A stretch of 64,000 nucleotides of DNA, taken from positions 1 through 64,000 of the forward strand of contig NZ_PJIL01000020.1 in NCBI RefSeq assembly GCF_002929335.1, read 5' to 3'. Positions 25,459-34,655 of this stretch are shown piece after piece. A program made the translations under genes and the position numbers. Under the pieces are notes generated by a model, which worked only from the letters and a program-made list of their open reading frames with translations, made no database searches and was not told where the DNA came from. Position 1 is the stretch's first letter; each line of letters opens with the position of its first letter. This DNA is from Arthrobacter sp. Y81 (GTDB taxonomy: Bacteria; Actinomycetota; Actinomycetes; Actinomycetales; Micrococcaceae).

Positions 25459-27780
25459 CTAGGACTTACGGTGGACAACTTCCCCGTGCTTCAGTTCGAG
25501 CTCGCGGATCCGGTCCTCCAGTGCGCTGATCTTCACTTCCCGGCGGTCCGGGAGCATGATCAGCGGCAGCTTGTCGATGGTCGCTTTGACCCGTTCCGGT
25601 CCGTTGTTGGTAAAGTGGGTGGCGGTGAGCTCCTCCGTGTCGTCGCCCCAGGACCCGTAGTAGAGGAGGTCCTTGGGGGGCTCGGTCTTCACGTAGCCCT
25701 CGAGGAACTCCTTGTACGGCTTGCCGCGGGCGATCCGGGCCTGCCGTGAGTCGTGGCGCAACCGGGCGGTTGCCTCCTGGTCCACCACGAATGTTTCAGG
25801 ATCCCAGACGACGCCGTAGATGCTGGTGGCGACCTTCGGTGAAATGCGGCCCAGCTCCAGGTCCTTAGCCACCGCTTCCGGATCACGTTCCAGAACGTCG
25901 CCGTACCCTCCGCCGGAGCCCTGGGCGATCATGTACATCTCGCCATCCTTGGCGACGTCGAACTGCAGCCCCATATGGGACGTGGTGTACTTCCCGCCCT
26001 CGTAGGGCTGCTCGTTCATGATCCGTTCCATGGACAAATCGAACTTGCTGGAGTCCTTGCGGATGACGTCGTAGATGTTGATGCCCTTGACCATGGCCAG
26101 CGGTGTGGTGCTGCAGCCGTAGCCGCCGAACATTCCCGTGACGGAGGAGAACTTGGATCCCGAGGTCACGGTCATGAAGCCCCACATCGGCGTTCCCTCG
26201 GCGGCGACGATCATCTCGTAGCCCATGCCGCCGCTGTTCTTGCCGAAGCCCTGGTTGTCGCGGACGATCCGCTTGCTGACCAGCTGCATGAAAGGAACTT
26301 CCTCTTCCATGACTTCCTGTTCGGCAGTGTCAGCCATGGCACAGAACAACGGTGAGACGGCGTCTTCGCCGTCGCGGAATGCCTTGGCACCGCCGCCCAT
26401 GCCGTTGAGGTCGGCACACAGGTTCCCTACCTGGTCGCCGTGCTGGGTCAGGCCTCCCCACAGGAAGGTGTTGATCTGGTTGAACCACGGAGCCAGGACA
26501 TTGGAGAACTTCTCCGGATTGGAGAACTGCATCTTGGCAAAGGCTGTCTGCAGGGCAGAGAATCCCCGGAACGACGCCTGCAGCGACTGCCCCATCGGAG
26601 CATCGTAACCAGCGTCGGCCCACGTGTGTTCATCCGAGATGATGTCGATGGGCGACATCGCAGAGGTACAGCGGGGCAGGTCAGGCCACCAGAACGCCAG
26701 GATCGCCTGCATCATCATCGACTTGACCGAGCACAGCGGGGAGTTGATGGCCCGGTTGAGGATTTCGGGACCCGTGCCCCTCAGGTCCACTGTCATTTTG
26801 TCGCCCTTGACCGTCACCTTGCAGGCGAACTTGATCAGGATGTTCTCCTTGAGCGTGGAGTCCATGAACTGGTTGAAGGACACGGTCCCGTCCGGCAGTT
26901 CACTGATGCGGCGCTTCACTTCCTGCTCCACGTCTTCAACGGTGACCCGCAGGGCAGCGACGAAGGTCTCCACTCCCACTTCGTCGATGATGCTGTCGAC
27001 GCGTTCCTGGATGCGCTGGACGGCACCGATCTTGACCTTGAGGTCAGCCAGTTGCAGCTTGGGGTCGCGAACTGAGTGCTGCAGGAACGTCAGCAGGTCC
27101 CGGCGCAGATCGCCCTTTTCAACGATCTTGAACGGGGACATCCGGAGTCCGTCGTCGAACGGGGTCTCGGAGCCCGACGGCATTCCGCCCGGCTCGCATG
27201 CCCCGTTCTCGCCTTCGTGAATGGTCGCGGCGACCCAAGCGATGATCTTTCCCTCGCGGAAGATCGGCATGATCATGGACTGGTCCGTGTTGTGGACGTT
27301 TCCGTACCGGGCATCGTTGTGGATGAATCCGTCGCCGGGGTTGATCCCCACCGTCGGCTCGTCCTTCCAGTACTTCATGATGTAGCGGATCGGGTGATGC
27401 AGGATCGCCGAGAACGCGATCACGCCGTGACAGGACAGGTAGGTGACGTCCCCTTCGGCGGTGTAGATCGCCGTCGTCAGATCCCCCCATTTGGCACCGG
27501 GAGCGGCACCCATGGCCTCGCACATTTCGTAGCCCTCATCCAGGGCGCCGGCAAGGCGCTTGCGGATGCGGTCCACTTTGATGGGGTCCACCCCCTTGGA
27601 GATGCACTCCTCCTCGTAGGCGGAGCGGGAAGTGATCTGGTGGCTTCGCATGATGGCCGGGTCCGGGCCAAGAAAGAGGGTCGTTTCGTCCATGAACTGG
27701 TCCACCCACTGCTGCTCCTGGGCAGTCAGCGGCTGGGAAGCGTCTCCGGTGGTGCTGGTTTCATTTGCTGTAAGCGTCAT
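25459..27780 (-). CDS. Acetone carboxylase alpha subunit (hydantoinase B/oxoprolinase family)
   Basis: 773-residue HyuB-like protein, the size of acetone carboxylase alpha (about 85 kDa). The metal-site region is recognisable as GFIHNDARYGNVHNTD (His154, Asp156, His163) with ATIHEG (His188) following; assigning these as Mn ligands is inference from the family. Other blocks are DLRGTGPEILNRAINSPLCS and GSGGGYGDVLERDPEAV. AAGGAG precedes the ATG. In the known enzyme this subunit carries the carboxylation site. Alternatives are acetophenone carboxylase or an N-methylhydantoinase, but the gamma subunit nearby favours a ketone carboxylase. Confidence 0.85.
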   Translation of the reverse strand: MTLTANETSTTGDASQPLTAQEQQWVDQFMDETTLFLGPDPAIMRSHQITSRSAYEEECISKGVDPIKVDRIRKRLAGALDEGYEMCEAMGAAPGAKWGDLTTAIYTAEGDVTYLSCHGVIAFSAILHHPIRYIMKYWKDEPTVGINPGDGFIHNDARYGNVHNTDQSMIMPIFREGKIIAWVAATIHEGENGACEPGGMPSGSETPFDDGLRMSPFKIVEKGDLRRDLLTFLQHSVRDPKLQLADLKVKIGAVQRIQERVDSIIDEVGVETFVAALRVTVEDVEQEVKRRISELPDGTVSFNQFMDSTLKENILIKFACKVTVKGDKMTVDLRGTGPEILNRAINSPLCSVKSMMMQAILAFWWPDLPRCTSAMSPIDIISDEHTWADAGYDAPMGQSLQASFRGFSALQTAFAKMQFSNPEKFSNVLAPWFNQINTFLWGGLTQHGDQVGNLCADLNGMGGGAKAFRDGEDAVSPLFCAMADTAEQEVMEEEVPFMQLVSKRIVRDNQGFGKNSGGMGYEMIVAAEGTPMWGFMTVTSGSKFSSVTGMFGGYGCSTTPLAMVKGINIYDVIRKDSSKFDLSMERIMNEQPYEGGKYTTSHMGLQFDVAKDGEMYMIAQGSGGGYGDVLERDPEAVAKDLELGRISPKVATSIYGVVWDPETFVVDQEATARLRHDSRQARIARGKPYKEFLEGYVKTEPPKDLLYYGSWGDDTEELTATHFTNNGPERVKATIDKLPLIMLPDRREVKISALEDRIRELELKHGEVVHRKS

Positions 27781-27843
27781 TGCTGTCGAGCTCCTTCAAT
27801 GGGATTAGCTGGAAGGTCTGGTGTGGATCCGTTGGGCACGGGA

Positions 27844-29970
27844 TCAGTCTTTGAGGAACCACACTGCTCCTTGGGATGTCGGTTCCAGACGCCAGCCCGG
27901 TTCCACCAGATACGTGGTGTTTTCCGTGGTGACGATGGCCGGGCCGTGGATGACGTGTTGGTGGTGGAGGGCCTCGGCGTCGTACACCGGGGTATCCACG
28001 GCTCCGTCGATCTTCACGAAGTGGACCTGCCGGGTGCCGACCGGACTGGGCATGGTCCTGTCATGTCCGGAGTCGATCGAATCGAACTTGACCACGTCCC
28101 CGTCCACATAGGACGACACCCTCACGGTCTGGGCCCGGATGCCGGCCTCGGGAGCCTGGCTGCCGGCACCGTAGCGCTTGCCGTAGATGTCCGAGAACGT
28201 CCGGATCAGGTGAAGCACGTCAGCGACGCCGTTCACACGGTTGATGTCGAAAACGACAGCCGTGGTCACCAGCTGGTTGCCGTAGCGCATGTCCATTTCG
28301 AGGCTGTAGCGGATGTCGGCGGCGTCGTACCCCTGACGGATCAGGTCTTCCTTGCCCTTGGCTTCCAGCTCCTGGATGACATTGTTCAGCTCGTCGTAGC
28401 TCTGGTAGAGGCTGCGGTCCGTGGGGTTGTAAAGCACCACATGGGAGCCGCGCTCATGGATGTGGAGCGGTTTCATGTTGCCGGCACCGCAGGCCGAGAA
28501 TACCGAGGAAAACGGCGGCGCGAGGATCCTGCGGATGCCTGCGTGATCGGCAATGCCACAGGCGTGGAGGGGGCCGTTGCCGCCATAGGCCAGCATGGTG
28601 AAGTCTTCCGGAAGGTATCCCCGGACCCGCAGCTCCTTGGCCATGCCGATCGCCATCTGCTCGTCGACCGCGTTCTTGATGATCTTGGCAACCTGGATGG
28701 TGTCCATGTCCAGGTCATCAGCGAGGACCTCGTCGATTGCGTAGACGGAGCGCTTCTTGTTCAGCTTGATGTAGCCGTTGGCGTAGTTGTCCGGATCCAG
28801 GTACCCCAGGACCAGGTCGGCGTCCGTGACGGTAGGTCGGAGGCCGCCGCGGTCGTAGCATGCGGGGCCCGGGTCCGAGCCGGCTGATTCCGGCCCGATC
28901 TGGACCGCGTGGTGGATGCGGTCATAACTGGCAATCGAGCCGCCTCCCGCACCCAGCGTCAACAGGTGGATCATCGGAACGGATACCAGCCAGCGGCCGA
29001 TGGTCGGCTGGAAGTCGTAGTGCTTGACTCCGCCTTCCGGGACCAGTCCGATGTCGAAGGATGTGCCGCCCATATCCGTCGAAATCACGTTTCCCAAGCC
29101 GGTGCTGTCAGCCAGGTGCTGGGCAGCGCCCACGCCGGCGATGGGACCGGAGTGGATGGTCTGCAGGGCATCCGTCGAGTTGGACTGCGCCATACCGCCG
29201 GAGTTGTGGATCACAAGCATGGGCTTGTCGTAACCGGACGTACGCAGGTTGTTGGACAGCTGCCCCAGCGCGTGGAACATGATTTCGTGCAGGAACGCGT
29301 CCACGATCGTCGACGTCGCACGGACGTACTCGCCTTTTCGGCCCGACACCTGGCTTCCCAGCAGGACGGGGATGGCCCCGAGCTCGTGGGCCGGGTACTC
29401 GTCCAGGATGATCTCCAGGATCTGCTGCTCATGGACCGGGTTTTCGGTCGAGTTGACCAGGGAGACGACAATTGCCTCCGCCCCGGCGTCCACGAGTTCG
29501 CGCACCTGGATGCGGACATCGTCTTCCATCAGCGAAACGACGACCTTGCCGGCTGAGTTGATTCGCTCCTTCACCGACCGGATCAGGGCGCGGGGCACGA
29601 GCGGATCAGGGCGGGTGGCGTCAGGCATGTTCTGCTGCTTGGAAGGGTCCAGTCCTTCGCCGTAGCCACGGCCGCGGGAAAGCGGGATGGTGTCCTCGAA
29701 GCCGTGGGTGACCAGCGCCCCCACCCGCGGGCCTTTACCTTCGATCAGCGCGTTGGTGCCGAGTGTGGTGGCATAGCGGACGGAATCGACTTCCTTCAGG
29801 ACGAGGTCCCGGTCCAGTCCGGCGCGTGAGCAGGCGAGGTCGAGTGCTTCATTGAAGCCTTGGGCCAGGTTGTGGTGCGTTGTAAGCGCCTTTGCTTCAA
29901 CGTACTGGTCTTCCCAGGCAAAGAAACAGTCGGTAAATGTGCCGCCGATGTCGACGGAGATTCGTTTCAT
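27844..29970 (-). CDS. Acetone carboxylase beta subunit (hydantoinase A/oxoprolinase family)
   Basis: 708-residue HyuA-like ASKHA-fold protein, the usual size of the ATP-using beta subunit of acetone carboxylase. The phosphate-1 loop is VDIGGTFTDC (Asp7-Thr11). The second nucleotide loop is STDMGGTSFDIGL, and the hinge MLAYGGNGPLHACG is present. AAAGGAG precedes the ATG. In characterised enzymes this subunit phosphorylates acetone (as enolate) and bicarbonate with ATP. It is in the operon 27 bp downstream of the gamma gene and 63 bp upstream of alpha. Confidence 0.86.
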   Translation of the reverse strand: MKRISVDIGGTFTDCFFAWEDQYVEAKALTTHHNLAQGFNEALDLACSRAGLDRDLVLKEVDSVRYATTLGTNALIEGKGPRVGALVTHGFEDTIPLSRGRGYGEGLDPSKQQNMPDATRPDPLVPRALIRSVKERINSAGKVVVSLMEDDVRIQVRELVDAGAEAIVVSLVNSTENPVHEQQILEIILDEYPAHELGAIPVLLGSQVSGRKGEYVRATSTIVDAFLHEIMFHALGQLSNNLRTSGYDKPMLVIHNSGGMAQSNSTDALQTIHSGPIAGVGAAQHLADSTGLGNVISTDMGGTSFDIGLVPEGGVKHYDFQPTIGRWLVSVPMIHLLTLGAGGGSIASYDRIHHAVQIGPESAGSDPGPACYDRGGLRPTVTDADLVLGYLDPDNYANGYIKLNKKRSVYAIDEVLADDLDMDTIQVAKIIKNAVDEQMAIGMAKELRVRGYLPEDFTMLAYGGNGPLHACGIADHAGIRRILAPPFSSVFSACGAGNMKPLHIHERGSHVVLYNPTDRSLYQSYDELNNVIQELEAKGKEDLIRQGYDAADIRYSLEMDMRYGNQLVTTAVVFDINRVNGVADVLHLIRTFSDIYGKRYGAGSQAPEAGIRAQTVRVSSYVDGDVVKFDSIDSGHDRTMPSPVGTRQVHFVKIDGAVDTPVYDAEALHHQHVIHGPAIVTTENTTYLVEPGWRLEPTSQGAVWFLKD

Positions 29971-29997
29971 GACCAGTGGTCTCCTTTATTCCAAGTA

Positions 29998-30450
29998 CTA
30001 GCTGAACGAATGGGGGGAATGGTTGTGGGTGTTATAGGAGCCGAGGGCCGGGGTGAAATCGGCGACCGCCTCTTCGCCGGGTCCGTAGTTGATGGCGACC
30101 TCAGGTTTGGTGCCCCGCTTGATCCATGTTTCGCGGAGCGAGTCGATGTCCCACAGCATGTCCACTGTGGGCGGGTGTCCCGGCGGTACGTATTCCGTTT
30201 CCAGCTGTGTTCCGCACCCCGGGCAGTAGAACTCGAGAATCCGGCAGAACGTGGGGTCCGGGGCGAACGTGAATTCGTACTTCTCAGGGTCCAGGATCGA
30301 CTGGTGGATTTCCGTGGGGTCCCGGTCGTAAACCAGCGTCCCCTCCTTGTAGTTGCCTCTGGCGTCGCCGAGGTCCTGGTCGCATACCTTGCAGTTCCAC
30401 CGCTCGGTGTCGAGATCGATGATCAGATATTCCGTCATTGGAATTCGCAT
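29998..30450 (-). CDS. Acetone carboxylase gamma subunit (zinc ribbon)
   Basis: 150-residue protein of the acetone carboxylase gamma family. Two CxxC pairs, Cys20-x2-Cys23 and Cys76-x2-Cys79 (plus Cys69), form a likely zinc site bracketing GNYKEGTLVYDRDPTEIHQ. The C-terminal part includes VDMLWDIDSLRETWIKRG. ATG 30450 is chosen because of AGGTGAG 7 bp upstream; an in-frame upstream extension to 30522 overlaps the preceding gene. This small subunit is the best marker that the neighbouring HyuA/HyuB proteins form a ketone carboxylase rather than an oxoprolinase or hydantoinase. Confidence 0.85.
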   Translation of the reverse strand: MRIPMTEYLIIDLDTERWNCKVCDQDLGDARGNYKEGTLVYDRDPTEIHQSILDPEKYEFTFAPDPTFCRILEFYCPGCGTQLETEYVPPGHPPTVDMLWDIDSLRETWIKRGTKPEVAINYGPGEEAVADFTPALGSYNTHNHSPHSFS

Positions 30451-30487
30451 AGCGTGTCTCACCTGTTTTCTTGCTGGTTGTGTGGGG

Positions 30488-32416
30488 TCACTTCTGGAGG
30501 GTGTCTGTGAGCATGAGGTCACCGGAGACCGTCACGTCGAAGACCCAGCCGTGCGGCACGCGGGCCGTGAAGTAGGGGCCTTCGACGATTGCGGGGCCTG
30601 CCGCCGAAGCCCCGGCCGTTTGGCTGTCCAAGTCGAAGACTTCAACCTCGTCCACCTTGTCCACGGTGGAGCGGACCTTTCGGGTGGAGGCGGCGACGGC
30701 GGGTGTCTTCGCCACGGATTCGGCCCGCCTGATCGATGCGTGCGGCAGTTCGTACCGGGCGGTCAGGGTCAGCATGGTGTTGTGCTCGCTGGTGCCTGGC
30801 TGCGGATCGGACGCCAGGTACGGCAGTTCGGACACCAGCTGGCCTTCGGCGTCTTCCAGCACCACGTTCCATTCGAGCCGGCATTCGCCGATGTCGTGGC
30901 CTTCCTGGAACATGTCCCGCGTAGCCCGGGCCAGCAGTGTCGCCCTGGCTGCGCCGAAGTTTTGCGCGTCCATTCCCGCGACGTTCGCCTCGTAAGTCTG
31001 CGCAATGTCGGAAAAGCCGATCCCGAAGGCTGAGAAGACCGCGGCCATCTTGGGCACCAGGACACGGCGAACTCCGGCGATCCGTGCGGCACCGCAGGCA
31101 CTCATCGGTCCGGCCCCTCCGAACGCGGCAACCGTGGTGGCGTCCGCATCCTCGACGTCGGCCGCAAAGGACTGCGACATGCGGTGGAAGTATGCGGCTT
31201 CCATCCGGATCAGGGCGTCATTCAGGGTGATCCCCAAAGGTTCTGCGATGACTTCGGTGATGACTGCGCGGGAGCGTTCCGCGTCGAGACTGAAACCTCC
31301 ATCGAGGTAGGTGTCGGGATCGAGCACGCCGAGTAGCAGATTTACGTCCGTGATAGTGGCCTGCTTGCCCCCAAAACCAAAACAAGCAGGGCCTGGTGCA
31401 GCTCCGACGCTCTCGGGGCCGACCGTGATGACGCCGTGGCGAAGGGAGATGACGGAACTGCCACCCACGCCGCTGGAGTGAACATTGCTCATCTCGAATG
31501 AAACTGGAACTCCCTGAATGGAGCCCCTGCGGTCCGTCGAGATGGTCGAGTTCTTTACCGAGCCGACGTCCGTGGTGGTGCCGCCGACGTCGATCATAAG
31601 AACGTGCGCGAGTCCGTATGCCTCCGAGAGAGCCTTGGTTCCTTCCAGCCCGCCGCGGGGGCCGGAAGAGTACGTCTTCAACGCGACGGACTTGGCAACC
31701 CGTGACGAGGCTCCGTCATTGCGGTAGATGAGGAGCGGGTTCTTGACCTTGTGGTCCCGGAGCCGGTGCTCGGTGCTGTAGAGGAACCGCTCCATGGTGG
31801 GATGCAGGAAGGAGTTGATGATTCCGGACCACACCCGGCGGCCCTGGACGGTGTCGGGCGTGAATTCCCAGGAGAACAGCATGGGAACCGAGCCCAGCAG
31901 ATGACGGGGGAACTTCCGGAGCAGGACGCCTTTGACGGCCTTCTCCTTGGTGCGGTCCGCCATGGCGATGACCAGCCGTGCGGCGCCGTCCGTGGTCAGA
32001 CGGTTGACATGCTTGACAATGTCCTGGGCGAGCTCCTCCACGTCCTGTTCGGCGTTGATGACTGCCACCCGCGAGCCGACGAGGTCTTCAAAGAGCTCAG
32101 CTGCGGCGTCCCCGTTGCGGAGTTCGCCGGCCAGCGTGGGGCTGTCTGTGAGGATGCCAACCCGGGGACCCTTGCGCTCCACGAGGGCATTGGTTCCCTG
32201 GGTGGTGGAGTACCGGATGTGACGGGTCGAGTGCAGCAGCCCCGGAAGATCCTCTTCGCCGAAGATCTCCTTGGAAGCTTTGGCCATGCCGTCGAAGAGA
32301 CACTGGGAGAGGTCAAAGGGTGTGGTGAGCGTCTTCGTGAACGAAAAATTCTCACCGTCCCAGACACAAATATCGGTCAGCGTCCCACCGTTGTCGATGT
32401 TAATGAGCCGTTCCAT
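30488..32416 (-). CDS. Second HyuA-like subunit of the ketone carboxylase locus
   Basis: 642-residue hydantoinase A/oxoprolinase-type protein, first in the operon (AAAGGAG before the ATG). Its phosphate loop is NIDNGGTLTDICVW (Asp8-Thr12), a variant of the usual DIGGTFTD. The second loop MIDVGGTTTDVGSV and VAAFGGAGPMSACG are intact, so nucleotide binding is likely kept. It is shorter and quite divergent from the 708-residue paralogue. Classic acetone carboxylase has one HyuA-type subunit; acetophenone carboxylase has two. The present set (two HyuA, one HyuB, one zinc ribbon) therefore resembles the latter in composition. Confidence 0.82.
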   Translation of the reverse strand: MERLINIDNGGTLTDICVWDGENFSFTKTLTTPFDLSQCLFDGMAKASKEIFGEEDLPGLLHSTRHIRYSTTQGTNALVERKGPRVGILTDSPTLAGELRNGDAAAELFEDLVGSRVAVINAEQDVEELAQDIVKHVNRLTTDGAARLVIAMADRTKEKAVKGVLLRKFPRHLLGSVPMLFSWEFTPDTVQGRRVWSGIINSFLHPTMERFLYSTEHRLRDHKVKNPLLIYRNDGASSRVAKSVALKTYSSGPRGGLEGTKALSEAYGLAHVLMIDVGGTTTDVGSVKNSTISTDRRGSIQGVPVSFEMSNVHSSGVGGSSVISLRHGVITVGPESVGAAPGPACFGFGGKQATITDVNLLLGVLDPDTYLDGGFSLDAERSRAVITEVIAEPLGITLNDALIRMEAAYFHRMSQSFAADVEDADATTVAAFGGAGPMSACGAARIAGVRRVLVPKMAAVFSAFGIGFSDIAQTYEANVAGMDAQNFGAARATLLARATRDMFQEGHDIGECRLEWNVVLEDAEGQLVSELPYLASDPQPGTSEHNTMLTLTARYELPHASIRRAESVAKTPAVAASTRKVRSTVDKVDEVEVFDLDSQTAGASAAGPAIVEGPYFTARVPHGWVFDVTVSGDLMLTDTLQK

Positions 32417-32433
32417 TGATACTCCTTTGTATG

Positions 32434-32516
32434 TTGAGGCGCGGTGACACCAGCGGCGTATTCCTCAACATGCGACTGTGATCCAAGCCACATTGAGGAC
32501 TGACCTCAGTGTGGCT
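32434..32516. promoter_or_regulatory. TTGAGG/CCTCAA half-site array upstream of the carboxylase operon
   Basis: Four half-sites are visible: GTTGAGG (32434-32440), CCTCAAC (32463-32469), ATTGAGG (32492-32498) and CCTCAGT (32504-32510). The first three are spaced 29 bp apart. The last two are part of a longer inverted repeat, AGCCACATTGAGG (32486-32498) against CCTCAGTGTGGCT (32504-32516), with 12 of 13 pairs matching. Likely binding sites for the operon's regulator, though the long inverted repeat could also end the upstream gene's transcript. Confidence 0.5.
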
Positions 32517-32620
32517 CAGCAGCCGGAGTGGCCCGCAACCACCTGACCGGGTGGACTATTCGGGGCCCGAACGGCCACCCGGGTGGGTGGTGGAGTGGTT
32601 TGCGGCTGCAGCCGCAGGGC

Positions 32621-33220
32621 CTACTTGGCGGTCCCGGCGGCAATGGCCTCGGCGCCGGCGGTTGCGCAGGCTTCATCCAGCGCACCATCCGGGGCGCCGC
32701 CCACGCCGATGCCCGCCACGGAGACCCCGTTGACCTTGAGCGGGACTCCGCCGGCCAGGAACAGGGTGCCGGGGAGGTCCGCGATGCTGGGCCCGTTGCC
32801 GTTGATGCGCTTGGCAAGCTCGCTGGTGGGCGTGCCGAACGCGGCAGCCGTGTAGGCCTTCTGCTGCGCCGCCTCAATGGTGTGCTCGGCAGCGTTGTCG
32901 CCGCGGAGCAGCGCCTGCACGGTTCCGAACCTGTCCACCAGGGCAACGGTGACGAACGGCAGCTTGTCCGCCTGGCACTTGGCAAGGGCAGCCTTGACCG
33001 CGTCCGCGGAGGCACCGACGCTGATCCGGTTCTGGGCCACCACGGTTTCCGGGGCCGGCTGGACGTCGGCTGCGGGAACGGCTGCCGGAACGGCTGCGGG
33101 AGCCGCTGCCGGTGCAGACGCGGCAGCTGAGGTCCCGGCGTTGGCTGCGGCGGTCAGCCCGCCGGTCAGGAGCAGTGCTCCGGCGGCAGCGGCGGCGGCG
33201 ATCTTCTTGGACATCTTCAC
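32621..33220 (-). CDS. Secreted HbpS/GlcG-family (heme-binding-like) protein
   Basis: 199-residue protein. It has a signal peptide (basic MSKK followed by an Ala/Leu core, likely cleaved near ANAG), an Ala/Pro-rich spacer to about residue 55, then a GlcG/HbpS domain with KLPFVTVALVDRFGTVQALL and GVPLKVNGVSVAGIGVGG. The start is GTG 33220 with AAGGAGAACCC upstream. HbpS proteins bind heme or cobalamin outside the cell, and GlcG-like relatives are frequent in catabolic operons. It may be expressed with the carboxylase operon 204 bp downstream, but the gap makes that uncertain. Confidence 0.8.
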   Translation of the reverse strand: MKMSKKIAAAAAAGALLLTGGLTAAANAGTSAAASAPAAAPAAVPAAVPAADVQPAPETVVAQNRISVGASADAVKAALAKCQADKLPFVTVALVDRFGTVQALLRGDNAAEHTIEAAQQKAYTAAAFGTPTSELAKRINGNGPSIADLPGTLFLAGGVPLKVNGVSVAGIGVGGAPDGALDEACATAGAEAIAAGTAK

Positions 33221-33434
33221 GGGTTCTCCTTGGAATGGGGTTCTGGCACTTGCCCGGGTTCATGCCCCCGGGCCTGGAATCCATCGTTTCCGCTCAGGCG
33301 CGGCAAGGCATCGGGCGTTAGTCTGCTCCGGCCTCCCCCATCAGGCTTGCCGTATCAGCCAAAAGGCTGAGAGACCAGCAACGGCGCGGGCCCTAGCATT
33401 GTGGGTAGCACTCCTCCACCGGAACCGGACCCCC

Positions 33435-34655
33435 ATGCCCTCCTCACCACCAGCCCTCCCGGCGGCGCCGGTCCCCTCGCCAGCCCCCGAAGCCCTCCCC
33501 CACCATGGCGCTCCCGGAAGAGGCCCGCTGGGCCGCATCGACGCCGTCGTCCATCTTGGTTTTGCCGTGCTGCTGGTGGCGTCGGCGGTCCGGTACGTCA
33601 TGCGCCACAGCCCGGCGGACAACCTGTGGGTGCTGGCCCTGGCCGCGGCAGTGTGTTCGCTCTATGCCGTGATCGCCGTGCTCTCGCAGCGCAGGCGGCC
33701 GTGGGCGGTGTGGATGTTCGTCCTGGTGGCGCTCTGGGCGGTGCTGGTGATCGCGGCGCCCAGCTTTGCATGGTGCTCGTTCGCGCTGTTCTTCCTGTGC
33801 CGGACCGCCTTCAGCGGCTGGGTGGCGTATTTGGCGGGGGGTGCGACGGCGGCGGCCACCGCCGTCGGGCTGTTCCGGCTCAGCGGCGGCAGCGACATTG
33901 CCATGCTCCTGGGGCCGCTGGCCGTGGGAGTTATGCTGACGCTGATCTACGACCGCATCGAGCAGGACGCCGCCGAGCAGCGCAGGCTGCACGCGGAGGT
34001 GTCGCTGGCCCAGGGACGGCTGGCGGCCAGCGAGCGCAGGGCGGGCACCATCGAGGAGCGCGAACGGGTGTCCCGGGAAATCCACGACACCGTGACGCAG
34101 GGCCTGGCCAGCAGTCTCCTCCTCCTGGAAGCCGCGAACAGGTCCTGGCCCAGCCCGGCCGCGCGCGAGGACGTCCTCAACGCCAGCGGGATGCTGCGCC
34201 GGAACCTCGCGGACACCCGCAGCCTGGTCCACGAGCTCGCCTCCCCTGGGCTGGATACGGCTCCCCTGCCGGATGCCCTGCTGCAGGCGGCGTCGCAGTA
34301 TGTCCCGGGCGTGCGCCTGCTGGTCACCGGCGAGCCGCGCCCTGTCCCCGCCGACGTGCGGCACACGCTGCTCCGGGTGGTCCAGAGCGCTGCCGCGAAT
34401 ACCAAGCTGCATGCCGGCGCGGCGAACGCCACGGTGACGCTGGGGTTCCTGCCCGGTGCCGTCACCCTGGATGTGTACGACGACGGCGGCGGCTTCGACC
34501 CGCTGTCGCTGGCACCGCCGTCGGACGCCGGAGGCTACGGACTCCGCGCCATGCGGCAGCGGGTGGAGCAGCTGGGCGGCGTATTCTCGGTGGAAAGCAC
34601 CCCCGGCGAAGGGACGATAGTGGCCGCGCAACTGCCCACCGGGGAGGAACAGTGA
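33435..34655 (+). CDS. NarL-type sensor histidine kinase (HisKA_3)
   Basis: 406-residue membrane sensor kinase. A Pro/Ala-rich leader is followed by about five to six transmembrane helices (about 35-175) and a short coiled region. The HisKA_3 box RERVSREIHDTVTQGLASS has phosphoacceptor His217. The HATPase domain carries the G1 box DDGGGFDP and GYGLRAMRQRVEQLGG. ATG 33435 is taken; a much longer open frame to the left is not credible. The stop overlaps the response regulator start (GTGA), giving a cognate pair. No extracytoplasmic sensor domain is present, so the signal is probably membrane-associated. Confidence 0.86.
   Translation: MPSSPPALPAAPVPSPAPEALPHHGAPGRGPLGRIDAVVHLGFAVLLVASAVRYVMRHSPADNLWVLALAAAVCSLYAVIAVLSQRRRPWAVWMFVLVALWAVLVIAAPSFAWCSFALFFLCRTAFSGWVAYLAGGATAAATAVGLFRLSGGSDIAMLLGPLAVGVMLTLIYDRIEQDAAEQRRLHAEVSLAQGRLAASERRAGTIEERERVSREIHDTVTQGLASSLLLLEAANRSWPSPAAREDVLNASGMLRRNLADTRSLVHELASPGLDTAPLPDALLQAASQYVPGVRLLVTGEPRPVPADVRHTLLRVVQSAAANTKLHAGAANATVTLGFLPGAVTLDVYDDGGGFDPLSLAPPSDAGGYGLRAMRQRVEQLGGVFSVESTPGEGTIVAAQLPTGEEQ

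Noticed and set aside
25459-32416. 5-oxoprolinase or N-methylhydantoinase operon
   Set aside because: The zinc-ribbon gamma subunit and the neighbouring CoA-transferase and thiolase genes fit a ketone carboxylase better.
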